64,000 nt of DNA from Laspinema palackyanum D2c (GCF_025370875.1 NZ_JAMXFD010000002.1:426218-490217), one strand, 5' to 3'; numbered from the stretch's first letter, positions 26,557 through 36,202 are shown. The notes: generated by a model from the letters alone, not told the origin. Translations and numbers: made by a program.

Positions 26557-28725
26557 ATGACTGGTCCAGTTTATCGGTCAGATGCCTCTGAATCCAATCC
26601 CGTCGGAATTGGCGTATCCGATCAAAGTCTCGGAATTCTCCTGCAACGAGGCGGTGAAGAATTACTCCTCTTAAAACTCAGCGATCGCTTTACCGTCCGC
26701 CCCCTAGAACCCAATACCCCAAAAGATTGGTTCAGCCAAATTCCCGCCACCCATAAACAACAACTACAAAACACCCAGTTAGAAGAATTTATCGTAGACG
26801 AGGCAGGCGACCTCGAAACGGTCATGACAAAGGTGCGAAGCTTACCGGAAGTTGCCTTTGTTAGTCATGTCTATACCGTAGATAATAATCCACAAATGCG
26901 GGTTTACCTCACCGATGAGGTCACCATTCAATTTGCCGAAACCGTAGACGAAACCCAACGGCAGGCGATCGCCGATGCCGTACAACTAGACCTCGATAAA
27001 CCCGTTTACGGCATCCCCAACACCTTTATTAGTTATGTTCAGCGGACTGCTACAGAAAATCCCATCAAAATTGCCAACCGGCTGATGCGAAAATCCGAGG
27101 TTCTCACCGCCGAACCCAACATCGTCATCACCACCCAAAACCACTATCTGCCTCGCTCGCCGTTGTATCCGAAACAGTGGTATTTACAGAACAAAGGAGG
27201 CCGCGACCTCGCCCCGGGTTCCCATATTGAAGCGGAAAAAGCCTGGGATATTACCCGAGGCATCCGATCGGTCGTGGTTGCCATCACCGATGATGCGATC
27301 GACCTCAATCACCCGGATTTCCAAGGTCCCGGTAAAGTCGTCGCCCCCAGAGACTTTAAACGCAAAAACTTTTTACCCCTCCCGGAAGGAGAATCAGACA
27401 ACCACGGGACCGCCTGTGCAGGAGTCGCCGTTGCCGAAGAAAATGGCGTTGGTATTGTCGGGGTTGCTCCCGGTTGCGCCCTGATGCCGATCCGGACCAC
27501 GGGCTATCTGGATGACGAATCCATCGAGCAAGTCTTTGATTGGGCCATGACCAAAGGAGCCTCAGTCATTTCCTGTAGTTGGGGGGCTTCTGCGGTCTAT
27601 TTTCCCCTCTCTTTGCGTCAACGGGCCGCCATTACCCGGGCCGCCACGGAAGGACGCAATGGCAAGGGTTGTGTGATTGTCTTTGCCGCAGGCAATGCCA
27701 ACCGTCCCACCAGTGGCACGGTGAACGAGAGTGGTTGGCCGAATAACCTACTTAAGGGGTCGGTCAAGTGGCTGAGTGGGTTTGCGGTCCATCCTGATGT
27801 GATTACCGTATCTGCTTGCACCAGTCTGGCTAAAAAGGCTGCCTATAGTAACTGGGGTCCCTCTATTTCCGTCTGTGCTCCAAGCAATAATGCACCCCCG
27901 GGAATGTGGATTCAAGAAATGGGTGCGGTGAATACGCCTCCAGAGATTAAGGGGTATTTAACCGGGTTGGGCGTTTTCACGACCGATCGCACAGGGTCTC
28001 ATGGTTACGATTCCGGAGATTATACGGGCTTTTTCGGTGGGACCTCCAGTGCTTGTCCGGTGGTGGCGGGGGTAGCGGCATTGGTCCTCTCGATTAATCC
28101 ACACTTGACTGCCGGTCAGGTTAAGCAAATTTTGGAGCAAAGTGCGGATAAGATTATCGATCCGGATATCGATATTCAACTGGGTAATCGCTTTGGCACT
28201 TACGATAGTAAGGGTCATTCTCAATGGTTTGGCTATGGGAAGGTGAATGCTTATAATGCGGTCCGACGAGCACAGCGGCTGTTGACGATGCCGATGCAGG
28301 TCACGCGCCAGATTAAAGGCCAGAATAGCCGTCAGCAGGCGATTCCAGATTTTCAAAAGAATCAAGCGGGTTTATTTCCCTTGAATCTTTTTAGCAGCAG
28401 CGATCGCCCGGGATTAATCAGCGAAATTTCCATTGCCGACCCGAGTGCGGTTGCGGATATCCGCGTCACGGTGGATATCCAACACAGCTATCTGGGGGAC
28501 TTAGAAGTTTATTTAATTGCGCCCACTGGTCAGATGGTGCAATTACAAAGCCGGACTTTGGGCAATCAAACTCGCTTGAATACGACTTACTCCCTACAAA
28601 CTACTCCCACCCTCCGCCAGCTTTGCAATCAGTCGGCTCAGGGGTCTTGGAAGTTGTGGGTCAGAGATTGTGTTCCCGGAGATACTGGGTCGCTGAATAG
28701 CTGGGATTTGACTTTGGCCGTTTAA
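26557..28725 (+). CDS. Subtilisin-like (S8) serine protease with C-terminal P domain
   Basis: A 722-aa protein. The first 200 residues are a cyanobacterial prodomain-like region (LLLLKLSDRFTVRPLE). The subtilase domain (about 205-575) carries the catalytic Asp in VAITDDAIDLNHPDF, His in NHGTACAGVA, the oxyanion Asn in FAAGNAN and Ser in GTSSACPVVAGVAAL. A proprotein-convertase P domain (about 620-720) follows, with HSYLGDLEVYLIAPTG. The layout resembles the calcium-dependent protease PrcA of Anabaena. No clear signal peptide is seen. A strong terminator follows the stop. Confidence 0.92.
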   Translation: MTGPVYRSDASESNPVGIGVSDQSLGILLQRGGEELLLLKLSDRFTVRPLEPNTPKDWFSQIPATHKQQLQNTQLEEFIVDEAGDLETVMTKVRSLPEVAFVSHVYTVDNNPQMRVYLTDEVTIQFAETVDETQRQAIADAVQLDLDKPVYGIPNTFISYVQRTATENPIKIANRLMRKSEVLTAEPNIVITTQNHYLPRSPLYPKQWYLQNKGGRDLAPGSHIEAEKAWDITRGIRSVVVAITDDAIDLNHPDFQGPGKVVAPRDFKRKNFLPLPEGESDNHGTACAGVAVAEENGVGIVGVAPGCALMPIRTTGYLDDESIEQVFDWAMTKGASVISCSWGASAVYFPLSLRQRAAITRAATEGRNGKGCVIVFAAGNANRPTSGTVNESGWPNNLLKGSVKWLSGFAVHPDVITVSACTSLAKKAAYSNWGPSISVCAPSNNAPPGMWIQEMGAVNTPPEIKGYLTGLGVFTTDRTGSHGYDSGDYTGFFGGTSSACPVVAGVAALVLSINPHLTAGQVKQILEQSADKIIDPDIDIQLGNRFGTYDSKGHSQWFGYGKVNAYNAVRRAQRLLTMPMQVTRQIKGQNSRQQAIPDFQKNQAGLFPLNLFSSSDRPGLISEISIADPSAVADIRVTVDIQHSYLGDLEVYLIAPTGQMVQLQSRTLGNQTRLNTTYSLQTTPTLRQLCNQSAQGSWKLWVRDCVPGDTGSLNSWDLTLAV

Positions 28726-28745
28726 TCTCTGTTGAATAAAAGAGC

Positions 28746-28787
28746 AAGGGGGAGAAGTGGCGTTTCTGGCTGCTTCTCTCCCTTTTT
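28746..28787 (+). terminator. Rho-independent terminator after subtilase
   Basis: AAGGGGGAGAAG pairs with CTTCTCTCCCTT (12 bp, one G-U pair), followed by TTT. Confidence 0.8.
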
Positions 28788-29202
28788 CATGGGTTGGTGA
28801 ACTTCCCCAGTCTGAAGTAGGGGCAAGTACCTGAACGGTACTGATCATCTCCCGTTATATCCTCGACCAGGATACGGAAGTTTTAAGGGGGTTGAAAATG
28901 GCTCAGAGTGATTCCGGTTGAGGCGATCGCCCAGAAAATTCTCTCCCGGTCGGATTCTTTTAGCAATGATGCCGTTGTTTAAGTGCGATACTGTTAAACT
29001 TTACTCACAACTTACAAACATCTTCCGGGAGTCTCTATTGCTTTTCTAGGCATGAGTTAAAGAATGGGTACTTGTGTATCACTTGTCTGTGATCACGATC
29101 GCTGATTTACGAGATCCCCATCAATTTCATTTTGCAAATCAAAAATGAATATAAGCAGGGTTTGATAGTTCCCAGCTTTAACAAAGCTTTATATATTTAC
29201 TA

Positions 29203-29231
29203 TTGACACGCCTGATTTATTCACTTAAAGT
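29203..29231 (+). promoter_or_regulatory. Sigma-70 promoter of CAP-RTX gene 1
   Basis: TTGACA (29203-29208), a 17-bp spacer and TAAAGT (29226-29231). The same -35, spacer length and most spacer bases (CGCCTGATT) recur upstream of the paralogue at 31121. The predicted leader is about 330 nt. Confidence 0.7.
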
Positions 29232-29566
29232 AGAAACAAGAGCTACAAAACCGCTCAAAGACACAGGATTTTAGGGAGATGTTTACAGGAATGATAGTTC
29301 TCACCGCTCTAGCGTAAAACTAGCGCACAATGGTCGCAACAGTTCCAGCCCACCCGGTGAAAATTAAACCGTAAACCCCGTTGCCATAGAATTTTGGGTT
29401 GACATTCCGCACAGATTCCACCGACTCACTCGTTTCCCCCATATCACTTGAGGAACGGGAGCGTTTAGCTTGACCATTTTTTTCCGAACCGACCGGGGTT
29501 AAGTTGGCAGATTCATTGCCACTCAACCGTTCCAGGCGGCGGAGAGTGTACACCAGGAGTAGATAG

Positions 29567-30766
29567 ATGACTTCAGCATTTCTCAATCGTGTTGTTGAAC
29601 TGACCAACGTAGAGCGAGCACAACAGGGTTTAGCCCCCCTCACGTTCAATCCGCAGTTAGCGGCGGCAGCACAAGTCCATAGCGCCAATATGGGAATGCG
29701 CGATTTTATGGCCCATAATGATCCTGTGGATGGAACCAAACCAGCCGATCGCGTCACGAATCAAGGGTATAACTACCAGACTGTGGCTGAAAACGTAGCG
29801 GGGGGTCAGCTGACACCGGAGCAAGTGGTCATCGAATGGATGAAGAGTCCCTCACACCGGGTCAATATCCTCAATCCCACGGTGACGGAAATTGGGGTGG
29901 GCTATCATGTTCAGGAAAATGATACGGGTAATGTCAACTACTCCCATTATTGGGCCCAGGTTTTTGCGACTCCGATGGAGGCCCCGCCATCAGGACCCCG
30001 GCCTCAAACCCATACTCCCACCCCGCCTCCAACCGACGGAATTACCCTAATTTCTCAACCCTTAACACCCAACAGTCAGGGATTTTTTGACCTCACAGCC
30101 AATGTTGATCGAGTTCAACTGGCTCCAGGGGCGCTGAATGGCTACCAATTGGGATTGCGAGCATTAGATGGAGATGATATCATCATCGGTTCGGCTGAGG
30201 GGGAAGCCATCAATGGGAACGGTGGTCGCGATCTCATCTATGGAACCGGCGGAAATAACTCCCTACGGGGTGGGAAAGGCGAGGATAAGCTGTTTGGTGG
30301 CACTAACAATGACATCCTCAACGGCAACAATGATAATGATGTTGTCTTTGGCGGGGAGGGCAACGATACCGTCCGGGGAGGTAAAGGCCATGACCATTTA
30401 TACGGTGAAGGCGGCGATGACGTTTTAATCGGCGATTTTGGTGCGGATGTTCTGAATGGAGGGGCAGGGGCCGATTTGTTTGTTCTCCGTCGTGACACAG
30501 TTGTTGGGGTGGTTGACCCGCTAGAAGCCGACTATATTACCGATTTTAACCGGGCCGGGGGCGATCGCATCGGCCTGACCGATGGGTTAACGGTAAACGA
30601 TATTACCTATCAGCGCTTCGTGGATGTGGATAACAATAGCATTCCTGATGCATTAATTCAAATCAACAGCACGAATGAAATTTTAGGGATTGTTTTAAAT
30701 ACCAATCCCCTGGAGTTAAATGGAATGTTTCAAGCGGTCTCCTCGGACATCTTGACGACGGGCTAA
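29567..30766 (+). CDS. CAP-domain protein with RTX calcium-binding repeats, copy 1
   Basis: A 399-aa protein. The CAP (SCP/PR-1-like) domain spans about 5-135: FLNRVVELTNVERAQQGLAPL, HSANMGMRDFMAHNDP, and the conserved His/Glu positions in TVAENVAGG and HRVNILNP. After a Pro/Thr linker come RTX nonapeptides (about 200-325; GGEGNDTV, GGKGHDHLYG and others) and a C-terminal region (LFVLRRDT to the end). No signal peptide; RTX proteins usually leave by type I secretion through a C-terminal signal. It is a tandem paralogue of the next gene. AGGAG precedes the ATG. Confidence 0.9.
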   Translation: MTSAFLNRVVELTNVERAQQGLAPLTFNPQLAAAAQVHSANMGMRDFMAHNDPVDGTKPADRVTNQGYNYQTVAENVAGGQLTPEQVVIEWMKSPSHRVNILNPTVTEIGVGYHVQENDTGNVNYSHYWAQVFATPMEAPPSGPRPQTHTPTPPPTDGITLISQPLTPNSQGFFDLTANVDRVQLAPGALNGYQLGLRALDGDDIIIGSAEGEAINGNGGRDLIYGTGGNNSLRGGKGEDKLFGGTNNDILNGNNDNDVVFGGEGNDTVRGGKGHDHLYGEGGDDVLIGDFGADVLNGGAGADLFVLRRDTVVGVVDPLEADYITDFNRAGGDRIGLTDGLTVNDITYQRFVDVDNNSIPDALIQINSTNEILGIVLNTNPLELNGMFQAVSSDILTTG

Positions 30767-30797
30767 GGGATTCCGCTTAAATCTGAATTACTTGTCT

Positions 30798-30819
30798 CGG
30801 GTGGTTTCTTGGCCACCCG
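30798..30819 (+). terminator. Hairpin terminator after CAP-RTX copy 1
   Basis: CGGGTGG pairs with CCACCCG around TTTCTTGG, followed by ATTTGTCTT. The equivalent hairpin follows copy 2. Confidence 0.6.
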
Positions 30820-31120
30820 ATTTGTCTTGGCCAGAAAAATTGAGGTCTAAGGGTTTCCCGGTTAAATTATGCCATCCAAATAAACCCGAGTTGTTGCGTT
30901 AAAATAATTAATTTAATATTTTCTGAATAGAGACTATTGAAAAACGTCAAACCGATGGGTAAAATCTTTATTCCTGTATTGATTGTTACCCAAAGACTTA
31001 CTCCTTAAGGATTTTTATCGAAAATTTCCGGTAAACTTTGTTCAATTTTATCTGGCAAATTAATAATAGATGGGCGGATTTTAGGTTTACCCGCTTTAAT
31101 AAATCTTTATATTTTTAGAG

Positions 31121-31149
31121 TTGACACGCCTGATTCATTCAGTTAGATT
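31121..31149 (+). promoter_or_regulatory. Sigma-70 promoter of CAP-RTX gene 2
   Basis: TTGACA (31121-31126), a 17-bp spacer and TAGATT (31144-31149). The spacer begins CGCCTGATT exactly as in the first promoter, and CTTTATAT precedes both. Confidence 0.7.
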
Positions 31150-31488
31150 AGGAGTGCGATTTACCAAAAAACTGCATCGAAACAGGGTTAGAGAAGGATT
31201 GTCAGGGTTATTATCCTTCTGTGCAGGGCTAGATTAAGCAGGGGCAAACTATTCCCCCAGTTCAACGGACATCGAAATCGGTAATTTTTTCAGAGATATT
31301 TTCCTGAATACAGCACTTCTGGGTGAAATCTAGTCCAGGTTTAGAAAAACACTCCGACAGCCCTACCAAGGGGTGAACGGGAGTGTTTAACCTGAAAATT
31401 ATTGTTCCAACTGCTGCAATTTGAGTAGCAATTGGTTGCACCTACCGGGTCTAGGAAACAGAATCATAAACCAGGAGTAATCAGACAG

Positions 31489-32793
31489 ATGAATTCAGAA
31501 TTTCTTAAGCGTGTTGTCGAACTCACCAATGCAGAACGGGCGCAACGCGGTTTAGACCCCCTCACGTTCAATCCGCAATTAGCAGCGGCAGCACAAGTTC
31601 ATAGTGCGAATATGGGAATGCGGGATTTTATCGCCCATACCGACCCGGTAGATCGATCTAGTGCAGCCGATCGCGTCATGTCGCAAGGGTATGATTATCG
31701 GACCGTTGCTGAAAACGTCGCCGCAGGTGAACCGACACCGGAGCAAACGGTCCAGGGATGGATGGATAGTCCCTCACATCGCGCCAACATTCTTAGTCCC
31801 GCTGTCACGGAAATTGGTGTAGGCTATCATTTTCAGGAAAATGATACCGGCAATGTCAACTTCTCTCATTATTGGACCCAGGTTTTTGCAACCCCAATGA
31901 CGATTGCCACACCCGCGAGTAATCCGGCATCGGCAGGACCCCAAACCTCAACTTCAACACCACCTCTACGAGAGCAAGACGCTCCGATTTCTGACCCTTT
32001 ACCCCCCAACCCTCAGGTATCTCGACGACCCGAAATCCCGGCTTTTGCACCCCCTCCCACCGTGGGAGTCACCCTGATTTCTGAACCCTTAACCCCAAAC
32101 AATCAGGGATTTTTTGACCTGGTTGGGAATTCATCGGTGGTTCAACTGGCTCCAGGGGCGCTGAATGGCTATCAATTCGGACTGCGGGGATTAGCGGGAG
32201 ATGATATCATCATTGGTTCGACCGACGGTGAAGTGATCAATGGGAATCAGGGGCGCGATCGCATCTATGGCACCGGCGGAAATAACTTACTGCGCGGAGG
32301 AATGGAGGATGATACAATCGTTGGGGGCGATGGCAATGATACCATCAACGGGAATCAAGGGAATGATGCCATTTTTGGCGGCAATGGTCAGAATCTGCTG
32401 CGGGGAGGTCAAGGCAATGACTCTTTATACGGTGGATCTGCAAATGACGTTTTAATTGGTGATTTTGGTACCGATGTTCTCACCGGGGGGACCGGGGCTG
32501 ATTTATTCGTCCTCCGTCGCGATACCGCTGTTGGGGGGACTAATCCCCTAGAAGCTGACTCTATTACCGATTTTAACGGGGCCGAGGGAGACCGAATCGG
32601 CTTAACTAATGGATTGACGGCGAATGACATTACCTATGAGGCGATTATGGATATGGATAACAATGGGATGAATGATACAGTCATTCGCACCATTGACACC
32701 AATCAGATTTTAGGGGTGGTTTTAAATATCAATCCGTCAGATTTGAATGGGATGTTTGTATCCGTATCCCCGGAGATTTTAGCAACGGGTTAA
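31489..32793 (+). CDS. CAP-domain protein with RTX calcium-binding repeats, copy 2
   Basis: 434 aa from ATG 31489, which follows AGGAG and aligns with the start of copy 1; the in-frame ATG at 31432 adds non-homologous residues. CAP domain about 3-130 (FLKRVVELTNAERAQRGLDPL, HRANILSP), a longer Pro-rich linker (about 135-210), RTX repeats about 230-350 (GGDGNDTI, GNQGNDAIFGG) and a C-terminal secretion-signal-like region. Presumed secreted and calcium-dependent. The CAP and C-terminal parts are closely similar to copy 1, while the linker differs. Confidence 0.9.
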   Translation: MNSEFLKRVVELTNAERAQRGLDPLTFNPQLAAAAQVHSANMGMRDFIAHTDPVDRSSAADRVMSQGYDYRTVAENVAAGEPTPEQTVQGWMDSPSHRANILSPAVTEIGVGYHFQENDTGNVNFSHYWTQVFATPMTIATPASNPASAGPQTSTSTPPLREQDAPISDPLPPNPQVSRRPEIPAFAPPPTVGVTLISEPLTPNNQGFFDLVGNSSVVQLAPGALNGYQFGLRGLAGDDIIIGSTDGEVINGNQGRDRIYGTGGNNLLRGGMEDDTIVGGDGNDTINGNQGNDAIFGGNGQNLLRGGQGNDSLYGGSANDVLIGDFGTDVLTGGTGADLFVLRRDTAVGGTNPLEADSITDFNGAEGDRIGLTNGLTANDITYEAIMDMDNNGMNDTVIRTIDTNQILGVVLNINPSDLNGMFVSVSPEILATG

Positions 32794-32884
32794 GGAGTGT
32801 TGTCTCACTTGACGCCACTATCCTAAGTCGGTAAGCATCCTTAAAATGAGGCCAACCGACTGTAAGAATATTAGAGTAGTCCTC

Positions 32885-32908
32885 TTGGGTGGTTACGGAA
32901 CCACCCAA
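32885..32908 (+). terminator. Hairpin terminator after CAP-RTX copy 2
   Basis: TTGGGTGGTT pairs perfectly with AACCACCCAA around ACGG, followed by TTCTTG. Confidence 0.65.
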
Positions 32909-32965
32909 TTCTTGTCATGAATAAAAGGGTTTTTAGGCGTTTTCAGGAGTCAGGAGAGAAGGTTT

Positions 32966-33670
32966 TCACCTAGGACCTTGACCGATCGCCCGCAATGCTG
33001 TTTCTAAATCGGCGGTCAGTTGATTCCCGCTTTCTTTAGGCCGGTCTAGGCAGTAGTGACACACTTCTAAGGGAGGAGCAATGGTAATTTTCACCTGGCA
33101 TCGCCACTGGGGGATAGTTGGCTGATATTCCAAATTTATCGGCACAATTTTCACGCCTAAATTAGGATGGAGGGATTCCGCTTGAATCGCCAGTCTTGCT
33201 AATCCAGGTTTAAGCGGATGAAGGTCACGATCGTGAAAAATCGCACCTTCGGGAAAAATTGCTAACATTTCACCCGCTTCCAGGAGTTCGACGCCATGCC
33301 GCAAACTTCCAATTCCCGGACGTTTTCTATCAATGGGAAATCCACCCAAACGAGGAATTAACCAACCGGCAATTCCTTTAAATTCATCAATAGAGACCAT
33401 ATAACGTAAGTCCCGTCCGGTAATATGTCGCCCTGCGGCATAGGCGACTAAAATCCCATCCCACCGCGATCGATGGGTTGGGGCGAGGATAGTGGGTCCG
33501 TTGGTGGGAATATGTTCTTGACCGATGACTTCAATCTCTTTAAAGTAGGCAGGGAGGACGATAAAACGACCTAATGGATACAAAGCACTGGCTAACCAAG
33601 GGGAAATTTTAGAATTCACCGATGGATTTTTTTCGGATTGGATAGGGGCTTTAACGAGGGAAGTTTGCAT
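32966..33670 (-). CDS. 1-acyl-glycerol-3-phosphate acyltransferase (PlsC-like)
   Basis: A 234-aa acyltransferase of the PlsC family. The catalytic HxxxxD motif is THRSRWDG (about 66-73), and the phosphate-binding FPEG motif is AIFPEGAIF (about 138-146), followed by KPGLARLA. It would add the second acyl chain to lysophosphatidic acid in membrane lipid synthesis, though the variant HRSRWD in place of NHQSxxD suggests a divergent subgroup. Single N-terminal amphipathic or membrane segment. It is convergent with the CAP-RTX copy 2 gene. Confidence 0.88.
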   Translation of the reverse strand: MQTSLVKAPIQSEKNPSVNSKISPWLASALYPLGRFIVLPAYFKEIEVIGQEHIPTNGPTILAPTHRSRWDGILVAYAAGRHITGRDLRYMVSIDEFKGIAGWLIPRLGGFPIDRKRPGIGSLRHGVELLEAGEMLAIFPEGAIFHDRDLHPLKPGLARLAIQAESLHPNLGVKIVPINLEYQPTIPQWRCQVKITIAPPLEVCHYCLDRPKESGNQLTADLETALRAIGQGPR

Positions 33671-34042
33671 GACTTTGGGTTAAGATTTAAGATAAAAGAG
33701 AGAAAAAATTAGGTTCAATTGCGGGTTAATTTGAATTTAATCGGGGAATTTAGAAAACCTGTGCTAAACTCTTATGAGTTGAATTTTTCTATTGTACTGG
33801 GATTGTTCCAGGCACAGGGGGAGAGTATGGACAGTTTGTAGATTGTCCTAGGGCGTCGGTATCGTAAAGGTTAGAAACCGGGTTTCTTGAGAAAATCTTC
33901 GGCAATGTCCCAGGAATTTGGGCTAGAAACCCGGTTTCTTGTGGTTGGGAGTTCAACCTCTATCCACGACCTCGGGGGAACTTCAGATAGAATCCAGTCT
34001 GTATGACGCGGATTTGGTTCAGGTACTTTGAGCTATCCTAAT
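33671..34042. other. Intergenic, 372 bases, with paired palindromes
   Basis: It lies between the PlsC start and the TadA stop. Apart from the palindrome pair at 33873-33939 I see no gene; a TadA terminator is not obvious. Confidence 0.5.
33873..33939. repeat. Paired palindrome (REPIN-like), two exact arms
   Basis: AGAAACCGGGTTTCT at 33873-33887 and its complement-equivalent AGAAACCCGGTTTCT at 33925-33939, starts 52 bp apart, separated by 37 bases ending TTTGGGCT. Confidence 0.85.
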
Positions 34043-34537
34043 TTAGGATTTTGGGTCGGGAGACTGTCGGCGTTGAGAGAACCAGGATTGTAATTGCTCT
34101 CGACAGGGGGATTCCAAGATGCCACCGAGGACGGATAAGCGGTGAAAGGAAGCGGGACTATCGGGGAGGTTGAGGACGGTGCGGATTGCGCCGCTTTTGG
34201 GGTCGTCGGCACCATAGACGAGGAGACTGAGACGGGATTGGGCGATCGCACCGGCACACATGGGACAGGGTTCTAGGGTAACATAGAGGGTACAACCATT
34301 CAAATGCCAATTTTGTAACACTTGCCCCGCTGCACGCAGGGCGAGGATTTCGGCATGGGCGGTGGGGTCATGGTCTCGTTCTCGACGGTTTTCGGTTCGG
34401 GCGACTGCCTTGCCGGAAGGGTCTACAATAATCGCACCAACGGGAACTTCTCCAGCATTTCCGGCAGTTTGGGCAAGGGCGATCGCCTGACTCATCCAGT
34501 CCCGATGTATCAGATACTGCGGGTCTTGCACTCCCAT
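34043..34537 (-). CDS. tadA: tRNA-specific adenosine deaminase
   Basis: A 164-aa zinc deaminase with the catalytic HAEILAL motif (about 53) and PCPMCAGAI (about 86), the two halves of the metal and proton-shuttle site. TadA converts A34 to inosine in tRNA-Arg, allowing wobble decoding. Length is normal for bacterial TadA. The start codon lies 2 bases after the stop of the DCC protein gene, indicating translational coupling in one operon. Confidence 0.93.
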   Translation of the reverse strand: MGVQDPQYLIHRDWMSQAIALAQTAGNAGEVPVGAIIVDPSGKAVARTENRRERDHDPTAHAEILALRAAGQVLQNWHLNGCTLYVTLEPCPMCAGAIAQSRLSLLVYGADDPKSGAIRTVLNLPDSPASFHRLSVLGGILESPCREQLQSWFSQRRQSPDPKS

Positions 34538-34539
34538 GA

Positions 34540-34953
34540 TTAGGTCGGATAATTACAGGTTTCGCAGTCGCCGGGATAGGTGGAGTGATAGATATCGGTG
34601 CGTTGTCCAAAGAGTTGATAACGGTTATCGCGGATTTGTTCATAGACGCGATCGCCGGTCCATTTCATCCCGGGAAGTGCGCGATAGGCGCTAACAAATA
34701 GACTCCCTCCGGGTAACAAATTCCCCAGTTCTTCTGCGGCATCGCTTCCCTGCCACCGTCGTTCTGGGCGATCGGCATCGATTAAAATCATGCCTTGTTC
34801 ACAGTCTTTTGGCGTGATGCCTAAGCGGGAGAGACTGTTTTCATCCTGCATGGGAATATAGCGAAAAATATCTCCTTTGTCAAAGGTTTCCAACAGTTGG
34901 ACTACGCTTACACAGAGATTGCATTTGCCGTCATAAATGAAAAAATAGGTCAT
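34540..34953 (-). CDS. DCC-family thiol-disulfide oxidoreductase-like protein (DUF393)
   Basis: A 137-aa protein with the defining start FIYDGKCNLCVSVVQLL, where the CxxC (about 11-14) follows a conserved DG; EQGMILID and AYRALPGMKW are further family blocks. The DCC family resembles thioredoxin-fold redox proteins, but reactions are not established. It ends 2 bases before tadA, and grxC lies upstream on the same strand, so the three form a likely operon. A C-terminal CETCN adds two more Cys. Confidence 0.88.
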   Translation of the reverse strand: MTYFFIYDGKCNLCVSVVQLLETFDKGDIFRYIPMQDENSLSRLGITPKDCEQGMILIDADRPERRWQGSDAAEELGNLLPGGSLFVSAYRALPGMKWTGDRVYEQIRDNRYQLFGQRTDIYHSTYPGDCETCNYPT

Positions 34954-35028
34954 GGTTTTTGGGTTTTGGTTAACTTGGAAGACAGATTTTAAATAGAGTT
35001 CATCTCGGGATGAATCGAACCCCTTAAA

Positions 35029-35343
35029 TTAATTGGGGGCCAGGATTAAGAGGGGATCTAACTGTGCTTTGGCATCGAGTTCATACAGGTCATCACATCC
35101 CCCGATATGGCGATCGTTAATAAAAATCTGGGGAACGCTGCGGCGTCCATTGGCCCGGTCTGCCATTTTCACTCGGGCGGCACCATCTCCATCAATTTTA
35201 TATTCGGTGAATTTGACCCCCTTCCACATCAGGAGAACTTTAGCCCGAATGCAGTAGGGACAGGTTTGCCAAGTGTAGATTTCCACATGGGCTTTGATGT
35301 TTTCCGGGTGACGCCCTAACAGGCGATTCAGGAAGTTTAGCAT
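35029..35343 (-). CDS. grxC: Dithiol glutaredoxin 3
   Basis: A 104-aa glutaredoxin with the dithiol active site TCPYCIRAK (about 28-36) and a conserved SVPQIFINDRHIGGCDDL glutathione-binding segment. It reduces disulfides and mixed glutathione disulfides in the cytoplasm. It carries a longer, basic N-terminus (LNRLLGRHPENIKAHV) than minimal Grx3. It is upstream of the DCC and tadA genes, with 75 bases in the gap. Confidence 0.93.
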   Translation of the reverse strand: MLNFLNRLLGRHPENIKAHVEIYTWQTCPYCIRAKVLLMWKGVKFTEYKIDGDGAARVKMADRANGRRSVPQIFINDRHIGGCDDLYELDAKAQLDPLLILAPN

Positions 35344-35444
35344 TGTTTTGAGGGTTTAGATAGGGGAGGGAAACGGTTACAGGGTTAGAAGTATTTGGAG
35401 ATTATATCATAATTTTTAGACGATAGCCAGATTTTTATTTTAAA

Positions 35445-35984
35445 TCAGTAAATTTTGGTGATAATCTTCACTCCGCAATCTTGGATAATGCAGATTGTGT
35501 TGGTGAATAAATAAGAATTGGGGATTAAGATGGTTTTGCCTTCTCCTTGGAGGGTCGTGTAACGTAAATCAATATCAATGACGGTTCCTTCAAAGTTGCC
35601 GACAGAAATGCGATCGCGACGGCGGAAGGGACGATAAATTAAAATCAAAGCCCCGGAAACTAGATTCGAGAGGATATCTTTGAGGGCTAATCCCACAGCA
35701 AATCCAGTTAAACCTAACCCGGCAATCAAGGCAGAAACATCAATCCCTAGGGTTCCCAGTGCAGTAACAATCCCGACAATCCAAACGGTGCTAATGAGGG
35801 TTTGTTCCAGCAATTTTAGCGCATCCAGACTCAAATTACTGGTGGTAGTGAGGCGGCGAATCAGCTTTCGCAACAAGGCAGCGGCAATCCAAAAACTGAT
35901 GATAATCAGCAGACTGCCAGCGACTCGGGGTACGTGGATAATAATCAGGTTTAATAACGGGTTTAGCATTCTTCTGAGTTCCAA
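35445..35984 (-). CDS. Minimal MscS-like mechanosensitive channel
   Basis: A 179-aa small MscS homologue. Three membrane segments (about 12-36, 60-80, 88-110) precede the beta domain. The pore-lining region reads LIAGLGLTGFAVGLALKDIL, followed by FRRRDRISVGNFEGTVIDID and ILIPNSYLFTN. It stops soon after the beta domain (ending KIITKIY), with no C-terminal cage, so it is shorter than typical MscS. It could be a truncated or genuinely minimal channel; the cytoplasmic domain of the long paralogue at 15390 is absent. Confidence 0.85.
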   Translation of the reverse strand: MELRRMLNPLLNLIIIHVPRVAGSLLIIISFWIAAALLRKLIRRLTTTSNLSLDALKLLEQTLISTVWIVGIVTALGTLGIDVSALIAGLGLTGFAVGLALKDILSNLVSGALILIYRPFRRRDRISVGNFEGTVIDIDLRYTTLQGEGKTILIPNSYLFTNTICIIQDCGVKIITKIY

Positions 35985-36202
35985 TCCGGAGAGTCTTGGC
36001 AGGGGGAGAGGGGTAACCTCTTGGCTGCCAAATTGCCCTAAAATATTGACCTGTTTAACAGAGTCAACCGTTTTCTAAAACGTCGGGAGAGTCAGGTTGG
36101 GAAACCCGGGTTTTTACCCCAATTTCTGATTAGGAGTAACCTATTTGGAATAAAAATTGAGTTTCTTGTCCTATTGATTTAATACTCTACCTACCCTCTA
36201 GT

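Larger units (their letters stand above)
28726..29566. other. Intergenic, 841 bases: terminator, promoter and long leader
   Basis: It holds a terminator (28746-28787), a sigma-70 promoter (29203-29231) and a leader of about 330 bases before the CAP-RTX start. A minus-strand open frame (29320 to a GTG at 29553) runs antisense to the leader. Confidence 0.65.
30767..31488. other. Intergenic between CAP-RTX twins, 722 bases
   Basis: It contains the terminator of copy 1 (30798-30819), the promoter of copy 2 (31121-31149) and a second leader of about 330 bases. The segment AACGGGAGTGTTTAACCTGA at 31375-31394 matches AACGGGAGCGTTTAGCTTGA in the first leader. No gene is supported. Confidence 0.65.

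Noticed and set aside
33873-33939. Evenly spaced palindromes as a CRISPR array
   Set aside because: Only two arms per site, the repeat is a short palindrome, spacing is 52 bp with a partly conserved spacer, and there are no cas genes in the window.
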